In this document: positions 25,589 through 33,724 of the stretch, piece by piece
Layout of the letters: every line of letters starts with the position of its first letter
Position numbering within the stretch: position 1 is the stretch's first letter
From: Anaerolineales bacterium UBA2200
GTDB taxonomy: Bacteria > Chloroflexota > Anaerolineae > UBA2200
Length of the DNA: 47,199 nt
NCBI GenBank assembly: GCA_002327925.1
Contig: DCVA01000018.1
Coordinates: 27,831-75,029, forward strand
Direction of reading: 5' to 3'
Made by a program: the position numbers and the translations under genes
Notes under the pieces: model-generated
Databases searched by the model: none
What the model was told of the DNA's origin: nothing
Seen by the model: only the letters and a program-made list of their open reading frames with translations

Positions 25589-25600
25589 AGACATTTGTCT
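25589..25600 (-). promoter_or_regulatory. Candidate operator before the WYL gene
   Basis: An inverted repeat AGACA-TT-TGTCT lies 18 nt upstream of the regulator ATG. It is a plausible autoregulatory site. Only one copy was noticed and none near cas3, so support is weak. Confidence 0.3.
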
Positions 25601-25732
25601 GTCCTGATGATACGCGCAACCGCGACCCATAGCGTCGCGTTCTGGCGCGGGCAGACCAAACCGGGTTACCGATTCTAGCACGGCGTGCGGGAGGCGCCAA
25701 ACGCCCGCCGCCGGCCGGTGCGGGGTCGCCGC

Positions 25733-25762
25733 TTGACCAGCCGGGGCAAAATACCGTAAACT
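25733..25762 (+). promoter_or_regulatory. Weak promoter candidate for the phosphatase-superfamily gene
   Basis: TTGACC (25733-25738) and TAAACT (25757-25762) lie 18 bases apart on the + strand, about 90 nt upstream of the start at 25853. The rest of 25572-25852 shows no gene; it is the divergent control region of the WYL regulator and this gene. Confidence 0.4.
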
Positions 25763-25852
25763 GCACTATCTCAGCCGGCAGCCCGGGCGGGCCTGATCCT
25801 GCCCCACCTGGGCGCCGCTGGCACGAAATCGCTCCCGGGAGAGGATACCAAT

Positions 25853-28800
25853 TTGCACAACCCAAACTCGCCGGCCCACGGTGAGAAGCATATCCCGCAC
25901 CGCAATCCGGCGACGGATCGGCCCGGAGTCACGTCAGCTCGACGGGGCTCCTGGACAAGGCTCGTTCTGGCCGCAGCGCTGCTGGCTCTTTTCGCCGTGC
26001 CGCTGTTTCCACGGGTGGCGTCGTCACGCGCATCGGCTGCTCCTTCCGCCTCCACGCCGGCGTTCAAGACCCGCAATGTGATCCTCGTCACGCTCGACGG
26101 GATCCGCGCCAGCGAGGCCTTTGACGCGCCGGACCCCTGGAACTATATCCCGAACATGTGGCTCAAGCTGCGCCCTCAGGGTTCGCTGTACCGCAGTTTC
26201 TACAACCTGGGAGCAACGTGGACCACACCCGGGCACATGGCCATCACCAGCGGATGCTGGCAGTTCACGCAGGACAATCTCGATGAGCGCATCATGCGCT
26301 CGACCTGCCCGACCATCTTTGAATACTACCGCCGCGCCAACCCGGACCTGCCGAAGGAAAAGGTGTGGGCCGTGGCCACCAAAGAGGCGGTATGGGCGGT
26401 CAACTATAGCTCCCACCCGGGATATGGCCCGGCGTACGGCGCCTCCCTGCTGCTCAAGCCCTGGTCCAACACCACATCCTGGGCCGGGGTGCAGGAGCTG
26501 ATGGACCAGCACCATCCCTCGCTGATCCTGTACCACATGGGCGAGATCGACATAGCCGGACACTCGGACTGGGACTGGTATCTGACTGCCATCCGCGGGG
26601 CGGACAAGGTGGTCGGTGCCCTGTGGGACAAGATCCAGAGCGACCCCTACTATCGCGACACGACTACGCTGCTGGTCACGGCGGACCACGGCCGCCACAC
26701 GCTGGACCCAATCGGGCACGGCTGCCACTGCGAGGGCTGCAAGCGCACCTTTCTGCTGGCGCTGGGCCCGGACATCCAAAAAGGCGCCGAGTTCGCGGAG
26801 CTGCGGGAGCAGATAGACATTGCCCCGACGGTCGGCATGCTGCTGGGCTTTGACACGCCTTTCGCCGAAGGGCGAGCCCTGACCGAGATGTGGGTCACGG
26901 AAGCGGAGCCGCTGCAGGCAGGCCCGGCGGCGCGGGTCAACCAGCCGGATATTGCCGTCAACGGTGCGGGACTCTACCTGGTCTGGGCGGACGACCGCAG
27001 CGGCAGAGACCGCGTTTACTTCCGCTCGCAATCGAGCCAGACGGGCGAATGGAGCGAGGACATCCAGCTCAGCGGCGAGGGCAGGGCCACGCGCGCGCCG
27101 GCCATCGCCGTCGGGGAAAACACGGTACACGCGGTCTGGCAGGAGTGGTTCAACGGCGACTGGACGATCTACTACAGGCAGCGCGACGCGAACGGCCAGT
27201 GGTCCGAGCCGGAGGTCGTGCCCGGGACGGGCGGCGGCATCACCTGGGAGCCGGAGGTAGCTCTCTGCGATGGCGCGCCGACCGTGGTGGTGACGGTCTT
27301 TCCCAGCGACGTGCGTGTCATCCGGCGTCTGGCGGCCGGATCCTGGTCAAGCAAGATCATTTCCAGCTCGTGGAAGTACCCCCAGTATGTCTCGGTGAGC
27401 TCGCAGGGCGGCCTCAGCTACCTGACCTGGCAGGACATCCCCAACACAACCTGGCGCTCGTTGTATGCGGCCAGCAGCACCTGCGGCACCACGTGGAGCT
27501 CCCTGTCCAGCATCGCGGACCTGCCCGGCGAGATGCAGGCCAGAACGGCGACGCATGGAGGGTCCGCTTATGTCACCTGGATCCGGTCACCCTCTTCACT
27601 CTACCTGTCACGCCGCCTTCCCGGGTCAAACGCCTGGAGCTCACCCGCTGTGGTGACCTCCAGCCCATCCTGGCGCCCGGACATTGCGGCAGCAGGCGAG
27701 CTGGTCGCCGTGACCTGGGAGAACCATGCAGCGGACCGGCCGGGCGTGCTGGTCAAGGTGAGCTGCGACAGAGGCACGACCTGGTCCGAGCCGGTGATGC
27801 TGTCCGGCGAGGCGTCCGCAGCGGATCCTGCCGTGACCACCGACGGCGACACGGTGTATGTGACCTGGCGAGACAACGCGCAGGAAGCGGGGCGGCTGGG
27901 GGTAGAGGCGCTGCCCGGTGCGGAGACCTGTGCGGGGGTCCTGCCCACGCCGACTTGTACGCCCACCACCACACCCGCTGCCACGATGACGGAAACCCCC
28001 TGGCCCACCTCCACACCCACGGCGACTCCCGACCCGGCTCTGACGATCGTGACGCTGCAGCAGGGAGTCAACGGATACGCAGGAGCGCAGGACACAGGCC
28101 TCTACCAGGACGCCCCGGCGGCCAGCTTTGCGGCGGCGCACACGCTGCGCGCTGGCTCGTCCCAGCAGAAAGCGGCCCTGCTGCGTTTTGACCCGGGCAC
28201 GGTGCCGGCCGGCCTGATGCTCGAGAGCGCCCGGCTCGAGGTCTATGCCGCAAGCTGGAACGGGCAAGACCTGCCCCTGGCGATACACGCGCTGCTGCGG
28301 ACCGCGAGCTGCGATCAGGCGACCTGGAACCAGCCTCAGAGCGGTGCAGCCTGGGGTCTGCCCGGCGCCAACGACACGCTCACGGACCGCCGCGACACGC
28401 CCGAGGACGAGGCGCAGACCAGCGGCCCGGGCAAATGGTATGGTTTTGACCTGACGAATCTGGTCCGGGAGTGGCAGAGCGGCAGTCTGGCCAACAACGG
28501 AGTGTTGCTGCGCTCGCCTTCGGCCGTCGCCGGCGGGCAAGTCTACCTGGCCAGCACCGAATATCTCGTCCCGGGGCAGCGGCCGCGTTTAGTTCTCGCC
28601 TACCGCAGCGCGGCAGCGGTTCCCACGGCCACGCCTTCGGCCACGGCCAGCCCCACCTCGACTCCCCTGCCCGAGGTTGTCGCCGTCCTGCAGCAGGGCC
28701 TGGAGGGCTACAGCGGTGCCGAGGACACGGACATGCGTCTCTACACCTCCTCCAATTCGTGCGGCAGCCCCCAGCTCAGCGTGGGCTACCGCTCCGAGAG

Positions 28801-29239
28801 GGCGTCCCTGCTGCGCTTTGATGTGGGCTCGATCCCCGTTGATGCCACTGTGCTGGAGGCCAGACTGGAGCTCTACGTTTCCGGATGGGGCGGCGCGTCC
28901 ACAGGAGTCGACGCCCACGTGGTGCTGAGGCCGGTGGTTTTTTGCGAGGCGAGCTGGTACCAGGCCCAGGCGGGCGTTCTCTGGGGCATTGCCGGATGCA
29001 ACGATGTGTTGGCGGACCGGCGCTCTGCGCCCGAAAGCAGCGTGTCCACGACCGGAGTGGGCAGGTGGTTCGGCCTGGATCTGACCGCGGCTGCGGCAGG
29101 TTGGGTAAGCGGGACCCTGGCCAACCACGGCGTGGTCCTGCGTTCTCCCGCCGTAACCTCCACGGCGCTGGTCTACTTTGCCAGCGCCCAGAGCGTCGAG
29201 GCAAGCCAGAGGCCCAGACTGGTCATCCGCTACCGCTAG
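25853..29239 (+). CDS. Secreted alkaline-phosphatase-superfamily / propeller / DNRLRE protein
   Basis: The TTG start at 25853 has GGGAGAGGA upstream; 1128 residues. Residues about 35-65 form a signal peptide (LVLAAALLALFAVPLF). Residues about 75-345 are an alkaline-phosphatase-superfamily hydrolase: VTLDGIR, the nucleophile region TTPGHMAITSG, DIAGHSD and TADHGRH supply the metal ligands, and a GHGCHCEGC insert follows. This suggests a phosphodiesterase or sulfatase-like enzyme acting outside the cell. Residues about 360-690 carry sialidase/BNR-like propeller repeats (e.g. GTTWSEPVMLSG). A Thr/Pro linker and two DNRLRE domains (about 735-915 and 945-1128) follow. The domains imply binding and cleavage of an extracellular polymer; the substrate is unknown. 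It overlaps the next gene tail to tail by 17 bp. Confidence 0.82.
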   Translation: MHNPNSPAHGEKHIPHRNPATDRPGVTSARRGSWTRLVLAAALLALFAVPLFPRVASSRASAAPSASTPAFKTRNVILVTLDGIRASEAFDAPDPWNYIPNMWLKLRPQGSLYRSFYNLGATWTTPGHMAITSGCWQFTQDNLDERIMRSTCPTIFEYYRRANPDLPKEKVWAVATKEAVWAVNYSSHPGYGPAYGASLLLKPWSNTTSWAGVQELMDQHHPSLILYHMGEIDIAGHSDWDWYLTAIRGADKVVGALWDKIQSDPYYRDTTTLLVTADHGRHTLDPIGHGCHCEGCKRTFLLALGPDIQKGAEFAELREQIDIAPTVGMLLGFDTPFAEGRALTEMWVTEAEPLQAGPAARVNQPDIAVNGAGLYLVWADDRSGRDRVYFRSQSSQTGEWSEDIQLSGEGRATRAPAIAVGENTVHAVWQEWFNGDWTIYYRQRDANGQWSEPEVVPGTGGGITWEPEVALCDGAPTVVVTVFPSDVRVIRRLAAGSWSSKIISSSWKYPQYVSVSSQGGLSYLTWQDIPNTTWRSLYAASSTCGTTWSSLSSIADLPGEMQARTATHGGSAYVTWIRSPSSLYLSRRLPGSNAWSSPAVVTSSPSWRPDIAAAGELVAVTWENHAADRPGVLVKVSCDRGTTWSEPVMLSGEASAADPAVTTDGDTVYVTWRDNAQEAGRLGVEALPGAETCAGVLPTPTCTPTTTPAATMTETPWPTSTPTATPDPALTIVTLQQGVNGYAGAQDTGLYQDAPAASFAAAHTLRAGSSQQKAALLRFDPGTVPAGLMLESARLEVYAASWNGQDLPLAIHALLRTASCDQATWNQPQSGAAWGLPGANDTLTDRRDTPEDEAQTSGPGKWYGFDLTNLVREWQSGSLANNGVLLRSPSAVAGGQVYLASTEYLVPGQRPRLVLAYRSAAAVPTATPSATASPTSTPLPEVVAVLQQGLEGYSGAEDTDMRLYTSSNSCGSPQLSVGYRSERASLLRFDVGSIPVDATVLEARLELYVSGWGGASTGVDAHVVLRPVVFCEASWYQAQAGVLWGIAGCNDVLADRRSAPESSVSTTGVGRWFGLDLTAAAAGWVSGTLANHGVVLRSPAVTSTALVYFASAQSVEASQRPRLVIRYR

Positions 29240-30677
29240 CGGTCTGCCCCGCATACGGGCGCAGGGACTCTGTGCGGATGAACAGGGTAGCCGCGGCGGA
29301 GAGCCAGAACATGCCCCCGAACATGACCATCATCCACACGTAGCCCGTGTGGTCGGCGATGGTGCCCCCGATGTAGGCGCCGATCGCGCCAGCGCCCGCG
29401 CCGGCCAGGTTCTGCAGGCCCAGGAATTCGCCCGAGCGCTCAGGCGGGATGATGTCCGCGCCGAGCGCCCAGGAGGCGACCTGGAAGAGGACGTAGGACA
29501 AACCGATGACACCGGCGGCCACGTAGAGCGTGTTGACGGCCTGCCCCAGCACCAGCACCCCCACGCCCAGCCCGCCGAGAAGCGCCCCAAGGGCGGTCAG
29601 CAGGCGGCGGTCGTAGCGGTCGGCCAGGCGGCCGGCCACCAACCCGAAGGCGAGGACAAAGCCGCCCACCACGACGGGAAGCCGCGCCACCAGAGCGGCG
29701 GCCTCGCCGGCCGGTATGCGGTACTTGTCCTGGATAAAGTAGAGCAGGAAGGTGGTCACACTGTTGAGCGCCACGAGGGCCGCCAGCCGCGCGATGATCC
29801 ACGCCATGAAGGGTCTGTTCCGGCGCACTCCCCTGTCCTGGTGGACAGCCAGGCTGCCCGCCACGCCCACCACCACGGCCAGAACCATCGCCAGAGTCCC
29901 CAGAAGCACGGCCGGCAGGCGCGATCCCTCGCCCAGGGCAGCCAGGGAAACACGGACCGCCCAACCCAGCCCGAGAATGGTGGCGGTAAAGACGGCCGTC
30001 ATCAGCACCAGGCTCAGCAGAGGCCGGAGGTTGCGCACAACAGGGCTGCCGGCTGTGCTCTTTTCGCGCACCAGCATGGTCACACCCATACAGGCCAGCG
30101 CGGCCAGTGCCGTAAAGAGCAGAACCCGGGTCAGCTCACCGCGGCCCACCATCGGGCCGAGAAACAGGGCCACCAGCGCAAGCGGGAGAGGCACCTCCAG
30201 CAACGTCTTGACGCCGGAGGTGAGGCCGCGCTGGTCCTGCGGCACAAGATCCGGGATGAGGCCCTGAGTGCCGGCCTGGGACATGTTAGAGAAGGCCATC
30301 GAGGCCATGCTGGCGGCAAACAACAGCGTGTAGCCGGCAGGTCCCGACTGTCCGGCGATCCAGACCATGACCAGGAGGACGAGCACCTGTCCGACCTCGC
30401 CAACGAGGATGAAAGGGCGGCGGCGCCCCAGCCGGGAACGGAAATTGTCGCTGAGCAGTCCGAAGGCCGCCTGTGAGAGCAGAGCCACCATCAGCGACCA
30501 CAGGCGCAGGGAGCCAAAGTAAGAGCCCTTCTGCCCCTCACCCACAAAGGTCTGCACCAGCAGGGGAACGACAAACCCGCTCAGCACCTGGGCGCGCAGG
30601 GCCAGGGCGAACCAGTTGATGTTGATCGGGATATGGTCAAACCAGGTCAGTCTGCGAGGCCCGGGCTCGGCGGTCAC
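29223..30677 (-). CDS. MFS transporter
   Basis: This 484-residue inner-membrane carrier has about 12 TM segments. The segment LLSDNFRSRLGRRRPFILVGE after TM2 is the MFS loop motif, close to the sugar:cation symporter (SLC45/GPH-like) pattern. GRLADRYDRRLLTALGALLGGLGVG is its second-half counterpart. The substrate cannot be read from sequence; sugar export or uptake is plausible. The GTG at 30677 is preferred, with GGAGAGGAG upstream; a TTG at 30680 is possible. The 3' end overlaps the convergent phosphatase-superfamily gene, with a 12-bp palindrome ACCGCTAGCGGT (29232-29243) at the junction. Confidence 0.85.
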   Translation of the reverse strand: MTAEPGPRRLTWFDHIPININWFALALRAQVLSGFVVPLLVQTFVGEGQKGSYFGSLRLWSLMVALLSQAAFGLLSDNFRSRLGRRRPFILVGEVGQVLVLLVMVWIAGQSGPAGYTLLFAASMASMAFSNMSQAGTQGLIPDLVPQDQRGLTSGVKTLLEVPLPLALVALFLGPMVGRGELTRVLLFTALAALACMGVTMLVREKSTAGSPVVRNLRPLLSLVLMTAVFTATILGLGWAVRVSLAALGEGSRLPAVLLGTLAMVLAVVVGVAGSLAVHQDRGVRRNRPFMAWIIARLAALVALNSVTTFLLYFIQDKYRIPAGEAAALVARLPVVVGGFVLAFGLVAGRLADRYDRRLLTALGALLGGLGVGVLVLGQAVNTLYVAAGVIGLSYVLFQVASWALGADIIPPERSGEFLGLQNLAGAGAGAIGAYIGGTIADHTGYVWMMVMFGGMFWLSAAATLFIRTESLRPYAGQTASGSG

Positions 30678-30787
30678 CAACGTCTCCTCTCCTGTTGGGG
30701 CAATTATAGGCCATCCGGGCCGTGGAGCGTTAGGCGCAAGGGAACTCTGCCTGATGGGTGGAGGCGTAAGACAGATGCCCCGGCGGT

Positions 30788-30816
30788 TTGACATTCCGCG
30801 ACAAGGTGTGTAAGAT
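30788..30816 (+). promoter_or_regulatory. Near-consensus promoter of the metal-transport operon
   Basis: TTGACA (30788-30793), 17 bases, then TAAGAT (30811-30816). Transcription would start near 30823, giving a 333-nt leader before the first structural gene at 31156. Confidence 0.75.
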
Positions 30817-30931
30817 GCCCGCGGCGAAAGTGGCCTGTGCCGCCGACGTCAGACAGCGGCCCGTTGGCGGGCCGCGGCGAGGAGCAGCCGGAACCGCGCT
30901 CCAGTCAGCAAATCCGCAAGCAAGAATTGGG

Positions 30932-31015
30932 ATGGACGAAGACAACAGTAATTCAGACAAAGCTGCCGTTTCGGACGACCTAGCCGGCGCAGGGGAGGAC
31001 GATCCTCCCCGATAA
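30932..31015 (+). CDS. Candidate regulatory leader peptide (27 codons)
   Basis: A short ORF lies in the leader of the metal-transport operon. It starts MDEDNSNSD and ends GEDDPPR before TAA; 9 of 27 residues are Asp or Glu, with a Pro-Pro near the end. Acidic and proline-rich openings make ribosomes unstable at low Mg2+, the mechanism used by the enterobacterial MgtL leader peptide (MDPEPTPLP...). Here the final codons coincide with a hairpin (GGGGAGGA 30992-30999 with TCCTCCCC 31003-31010). The ribosome site is weak (AAGAATTGGG). Function is inferred from composition, position and the attenuator that follows. Confidence 0.45.
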   Translation: MDEDNSNSDKAAVSDDLAGAGEDDPPR

Positions 31016-31035
31016 GACAGACTGCGGAACCTTTT

Positions 31036-31085
31036 CAGGTGCCATGGCACCTGGCTGAGTCGCAGCCTGCCGCTGCGATTTTTTC
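31036..31085 (+). terminator. Leader attenuator: palindrome plus intrinsic terminator
   Basis: An 18-bp perfect palindrome (31036-31053, CAGGTGCCATGGCACCTG) is followed by a terminator: stem TCGCAGC (31060-31066) with GCTGCGA (31072-31078), 5-nt loop, then TTTTTTC. The 5' arm can instead pair with CTGCG (31022-31026), just after the leader ORF stop, a possible antiterminator. Read-through would be needed for the genes from 31156. Confidence 0.7.
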
Positions 31086-31155
31086 TTTTCCCAGGGGGAA
31101 CCGCAGGCACCGCCGCGTGGTCAGATGAGACAGCGCTCGATAGAGGAGGCTGGAT

Positions 31156-32415
31156 ATGACCACGTTTCTGAGCCAGATTCTCGGCAAGCCGGTCTGGGAT
31201 GCTCAGGGGCAGCGCATCGGGCGGTGTGTCGATGTGCTGGTCGAAGATGTCGACGCGGGGTTTCCCGCAGTGCGCGCCATGGCACTGAAGAACGGCGAAC
31301 CCGAGATTCGCCTCGTACCCTCAGAGTCCATTTCCTGGCTCAAACCCTCCATCATCCTCAATACCAACAACCCTCCCGCTTACGAGGCCACGGGCCACGA
31401 GCTGTGGCTGGCCAAACAGGTGCTCGACCGCCAGATCGTGGATACCGACGGCCGCCGTCTGGTGCGCGTGAATGATTTGCAGCTTGTGCGCTGCACTCCG
31501 GACGGCCCCTATTCCCTGGGCGGCGTGGACGTCGGCTCACTCGGGCTGCTGCGGCGCCTGGGCGTCGAGAACCCGACCGCCGGCCTTTACAAGCTTCTGG
31601 GCAGGGAGGCTCCTCAGGCAATCATCCCCTGGTCCGACGTTGCCCCTCTGCAGGCCCAGGAGCCGCTGCGGCTGAAGGTGTCGCGCGACCGTATCAGCGA
31701 GCTGCACCCGGCGGATATCGCCCAGATCGTGAGCGAGCTGGACAGGCCGATGGGCGATGCCCTGCTGGGCACCCTGGACACGGAAACCATCGCCGATACG
31801 ATGGAAGAGATCGAACCGGAGCTGCAGGCCAGCATTCTGGGCACCCTGACGCCCGAGCGGGCGGCGGACGTTCTGGAAGAGATGGGCCCGGACGAGGCGG
31901 CGGACCTGCTGGCCGACCTGCACCCCAGCGAGCGCAGCAAGCTGCTCAATCTGATGCAAGACGAGGACGCGGTGGACGTCCAGAAGCTGCTCAGCTACCC
32001 GGAGAACACCGCCGGCGGCATCATGACCACCGAGTTCGTGACCATCCCCGATGGTCTGACCGTCGCCCAGGCCCTGGACTACCTGCGCCAGTCCCACTCA
32101 GCGCAGGAGGACGAGGCGCTGTATTATGTCTATATCGTCGACGGGGAGCAAAAGCTCCTGGGCGTGACGGGGCTGCGCGACCTGGTACTGAACCTGCCGG
32201 ACACGTCGGTGCACGAGATTATGGACACGGACGCCATCACAGTGGATCCCCTGCTGCCGCAGAACGAGGTCGGGCGCCTGGTGGCACGCTATAACCTGCT
32301 GGCCGTGCCTGTGGTGGACAAAGACAATGTGATGCACGGCATCGTTACCGTGGATGACGCCATCGACGCGATGATCCCGACGGCGTGGAAAAAGCGCCTG
32401 CCACACTTCTTTTAG
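31156..32415 (+). CDS. PRC-barrel / MgtE-N / CBS regulatory protein
   Basis: The ATG at 31156 has AGGAGG upstream; 419 residues. Residues about 1-75 are PRC-barrel-like (SQILGKPVWDAQGQRIGRCVDV), and about 85-150 look like a second such unit. Residues about 175-285 are the superhelical MgtE N domain (HPADIAQIVSELD, LTPERAADVLEEMGPDEAADLLADL). Residues about 290-415 form two CBS domains (PENTAGGIMTTEFVTIPDG; VHEIMDTDAITVDPLLPQNEVGRLVARYNLLAVPVVD). In MgtE these parts sense Mg2+ and gate the channel, but here no membrane domain follows. The next gene, 12 nt downstream, is an Nramp-like transporter, so this is probably its cytoplasmic metal or nucleotide sensor. Confidence 0.88.
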   Translation: MTTFLSQILGKPVWDAQGQRIGRCVDVLVEDVDAGFPAVRAMALKNGEPEIRLVPSESISWLKPSIILNTNNPPAYEATGHELWLAKQVLDRQIVDTDGRRLVRVNDLQLVRCTPDGPYSLGGVDVGSLGLLRRLGVENPTAGLYKLLGREAPQAIIPWSDVAPLQAQEPLRLKVSRDRISELHPADIAQIVSELDRPMGDALLGTLDTETIADTMEEIEPELQASILGTLTPERAADVLEEMGPDEAADLLADLHPSERSKLLNLMQDEDAVDVQKLLSYPENTAGGIMTTEFVTIPDGLTVAQALDYLRQSHSAQEDEALYYVYIVDGEQKLLGVTGLRDLVLNLPDTSVHEIMDTDAITVDPLLPQNEVGRLVARYNLLAVPVVDKDNVMHGIVTVDDAIDAMIPTAWKKRLPHFF

Positions 32416-32427
32416 AAGCGGCGCACC

Positions 32428-33702
32428 ATGGCCTACCGGAAACTCCTGAACAGGGGCCGCGTTCTGCCCAGGCCCCTGAGGCACGTCCTGAAACGGATCT
32501 TCTTCTTCCTGTCCATCATGGGCCCGGGGCTGATCACTGCGTCCGCCGACAACGACGCGGCCGGTATCGCCACCTACTCCATGGTCGGATCCACCTTCGG
32601 ATACAGCATGCTGTGGGTCATCCTGTGGATCACAGTGGGCGAGGTGGTGGTACAGGAGATGGCGGCGCGCATGGGAGCCGTGACAGGCAAGGGGCTGACC
32701 GACCTGATCCGCGAGCGCTTTGGCGTGCGCAGCGCCTTCCTGGTGATCTTCGGCCTGGTGCTGGCCAATCTGGGCACGACCATGGCCCAGTTCGCCGGCA
32801 TCGCCGCCTCGGCGCAGCTCTTCGGCCTGCCCCACTACCTGGTGGTGCCCATTGCCGCTGTGCTGGTGTGGGCGCTGGTGCTGCGCGGCTCCTACGAGCG
32901 AGTGGAGAAGGTGCTGCTCGTACTGACCCTCTATGCAGTGGCCTACATCGTGGCCGCTGTGAGGGTGAACCCACCCTGGGGTGAGGTGGCTCGCAGCGCG
33001 CTCGTGCCTCAGGTGACGTGGGAGGGCGGCTTTATGCTGGCTCTGCTGGCTACCTTTGGCACGACCATGACTCCGTGGGGAGCGGCCTACATGCAGGCGA
33101 CCGTGGCGGACAAAGGGGTCAAGATCAAGGATTTCGCCTACACCCGGCTGGATGTGATCGTGGGCGCCCTGCTGGGCAACGTGGTCTCGGCCTTTGTGAT
33201 CATCTGCACAGCGGCCACCCTGTTCGTCCGCGGCATTCGCGTCGCAGGCGCCGAGGAAGCGGCCCTGGCTCTGGAGCCGATCGCCGGGATCTGGGCCACG
33301 CAGCTCTTTGCGGTCGGGCTGCTGGGCGCCTCGCTGCTGGCCGCGGTGATCCTCCCTCTGGCCACGACCTACGCCGTGAGCGAGGCCTTCGGCTGGGAAA
33401 GGGGCGTGGGGCACCGCCCCGAGCATGCGCCGGGCTTTTACTGGCTTTACACGGCGATGATCGCTATCAGCGCGGCCGTCGTGCTGATCCCCGGGCTGCC
33501 CCTCTTCCGCCTGATGTGGCTCTCACAGGTGACTAACGCAGTGCTGCTGCCGCTGGTGATGGCGTACATGCTCATACTGGCCAACAGCAAAGAAGTGATG
33601 GGGCAGTGGCGCAACAAGCGCTGGACGAACGTACTGTCCGTTGTGCTGGCAGCCGCAATCGTGGTGGCCACTGCGGTGATGCTGGTGGATTTGCTGTTGT
33701 AG
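32428..33702 (+). CDS. Nramp-family divalent metal transporter, divergent
   Basis: This 424-residue membrane protein has about 11 TM segments and belongs to the Nramp/MntH family by its overall pattern (GPGLITASADNDAAGIATYS in TM1; LLATFGTTMTPWGAAYMQ in TM6). Canonical Nramp proteins bind Mn2+/Fe2+ with DPGN in TM1 and MPH in TM6. Here TM1 reads D41-N-D-A-A-G and TM6 reads M214-T-P-W, so the Pro-Gly break and the His are missing. Nramp-related Mg2+ transporters also alter these motifs, and the paired MgtE-N/CBS protein points to Mg2+ or another hard cation. It is the second gene of the attenuated operon and ends 22 nt from convergent rsgA. Confidence 0.85.
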   Translation: MAYRKLLNRGRVLPRPLRHVLKRIFFFLSIMGPGLITASADNDAAGIATYSMVGSTFGYSMLWVILWITVGEVVVQEMAARMGAVTGKGLTDLIRERFGVRSAFLVIFGLVLANLGTTMAQFAGIAASAQLFGLPHYLVVPIAAVLVWALVLRGSYERVEKVLLVLTLYAVAYIVAAVRVNPPWGEVARSALVPQVTWEGGFMLALLATFGTTMTPWGAAYMQATVADKGVKIKDFAYTRLDVIVGALLGNVVSAFVIICTAATLFVRGIRVAGAEEAALALEPIAGIWATQLFAVGLLGASLLAAVILPLATTYAVSEAFGWERGVGHRPEHAPGFYWLYTAMIAISAAVVLIPGLPLFRLMWLSQVTNAVLLPLVMAYMLILANSKEVMGQWRNKRWTNVLSVVLAAAIVVATAVMLVDLLL

Positions 33703-33724
33703 GGCCGGCGAACCTGGTCCTGGT

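Noticed and set aside
30823..31155. Known Mg2+ (M-box) or Mn2+ (yybP-ykoY) riboswitch upstream of the metal-transport genes
   Set aside because: GGGGAG is present by chance within a hairpin, but the other conserved parts of either motif were not found; a covariance search would settle it.
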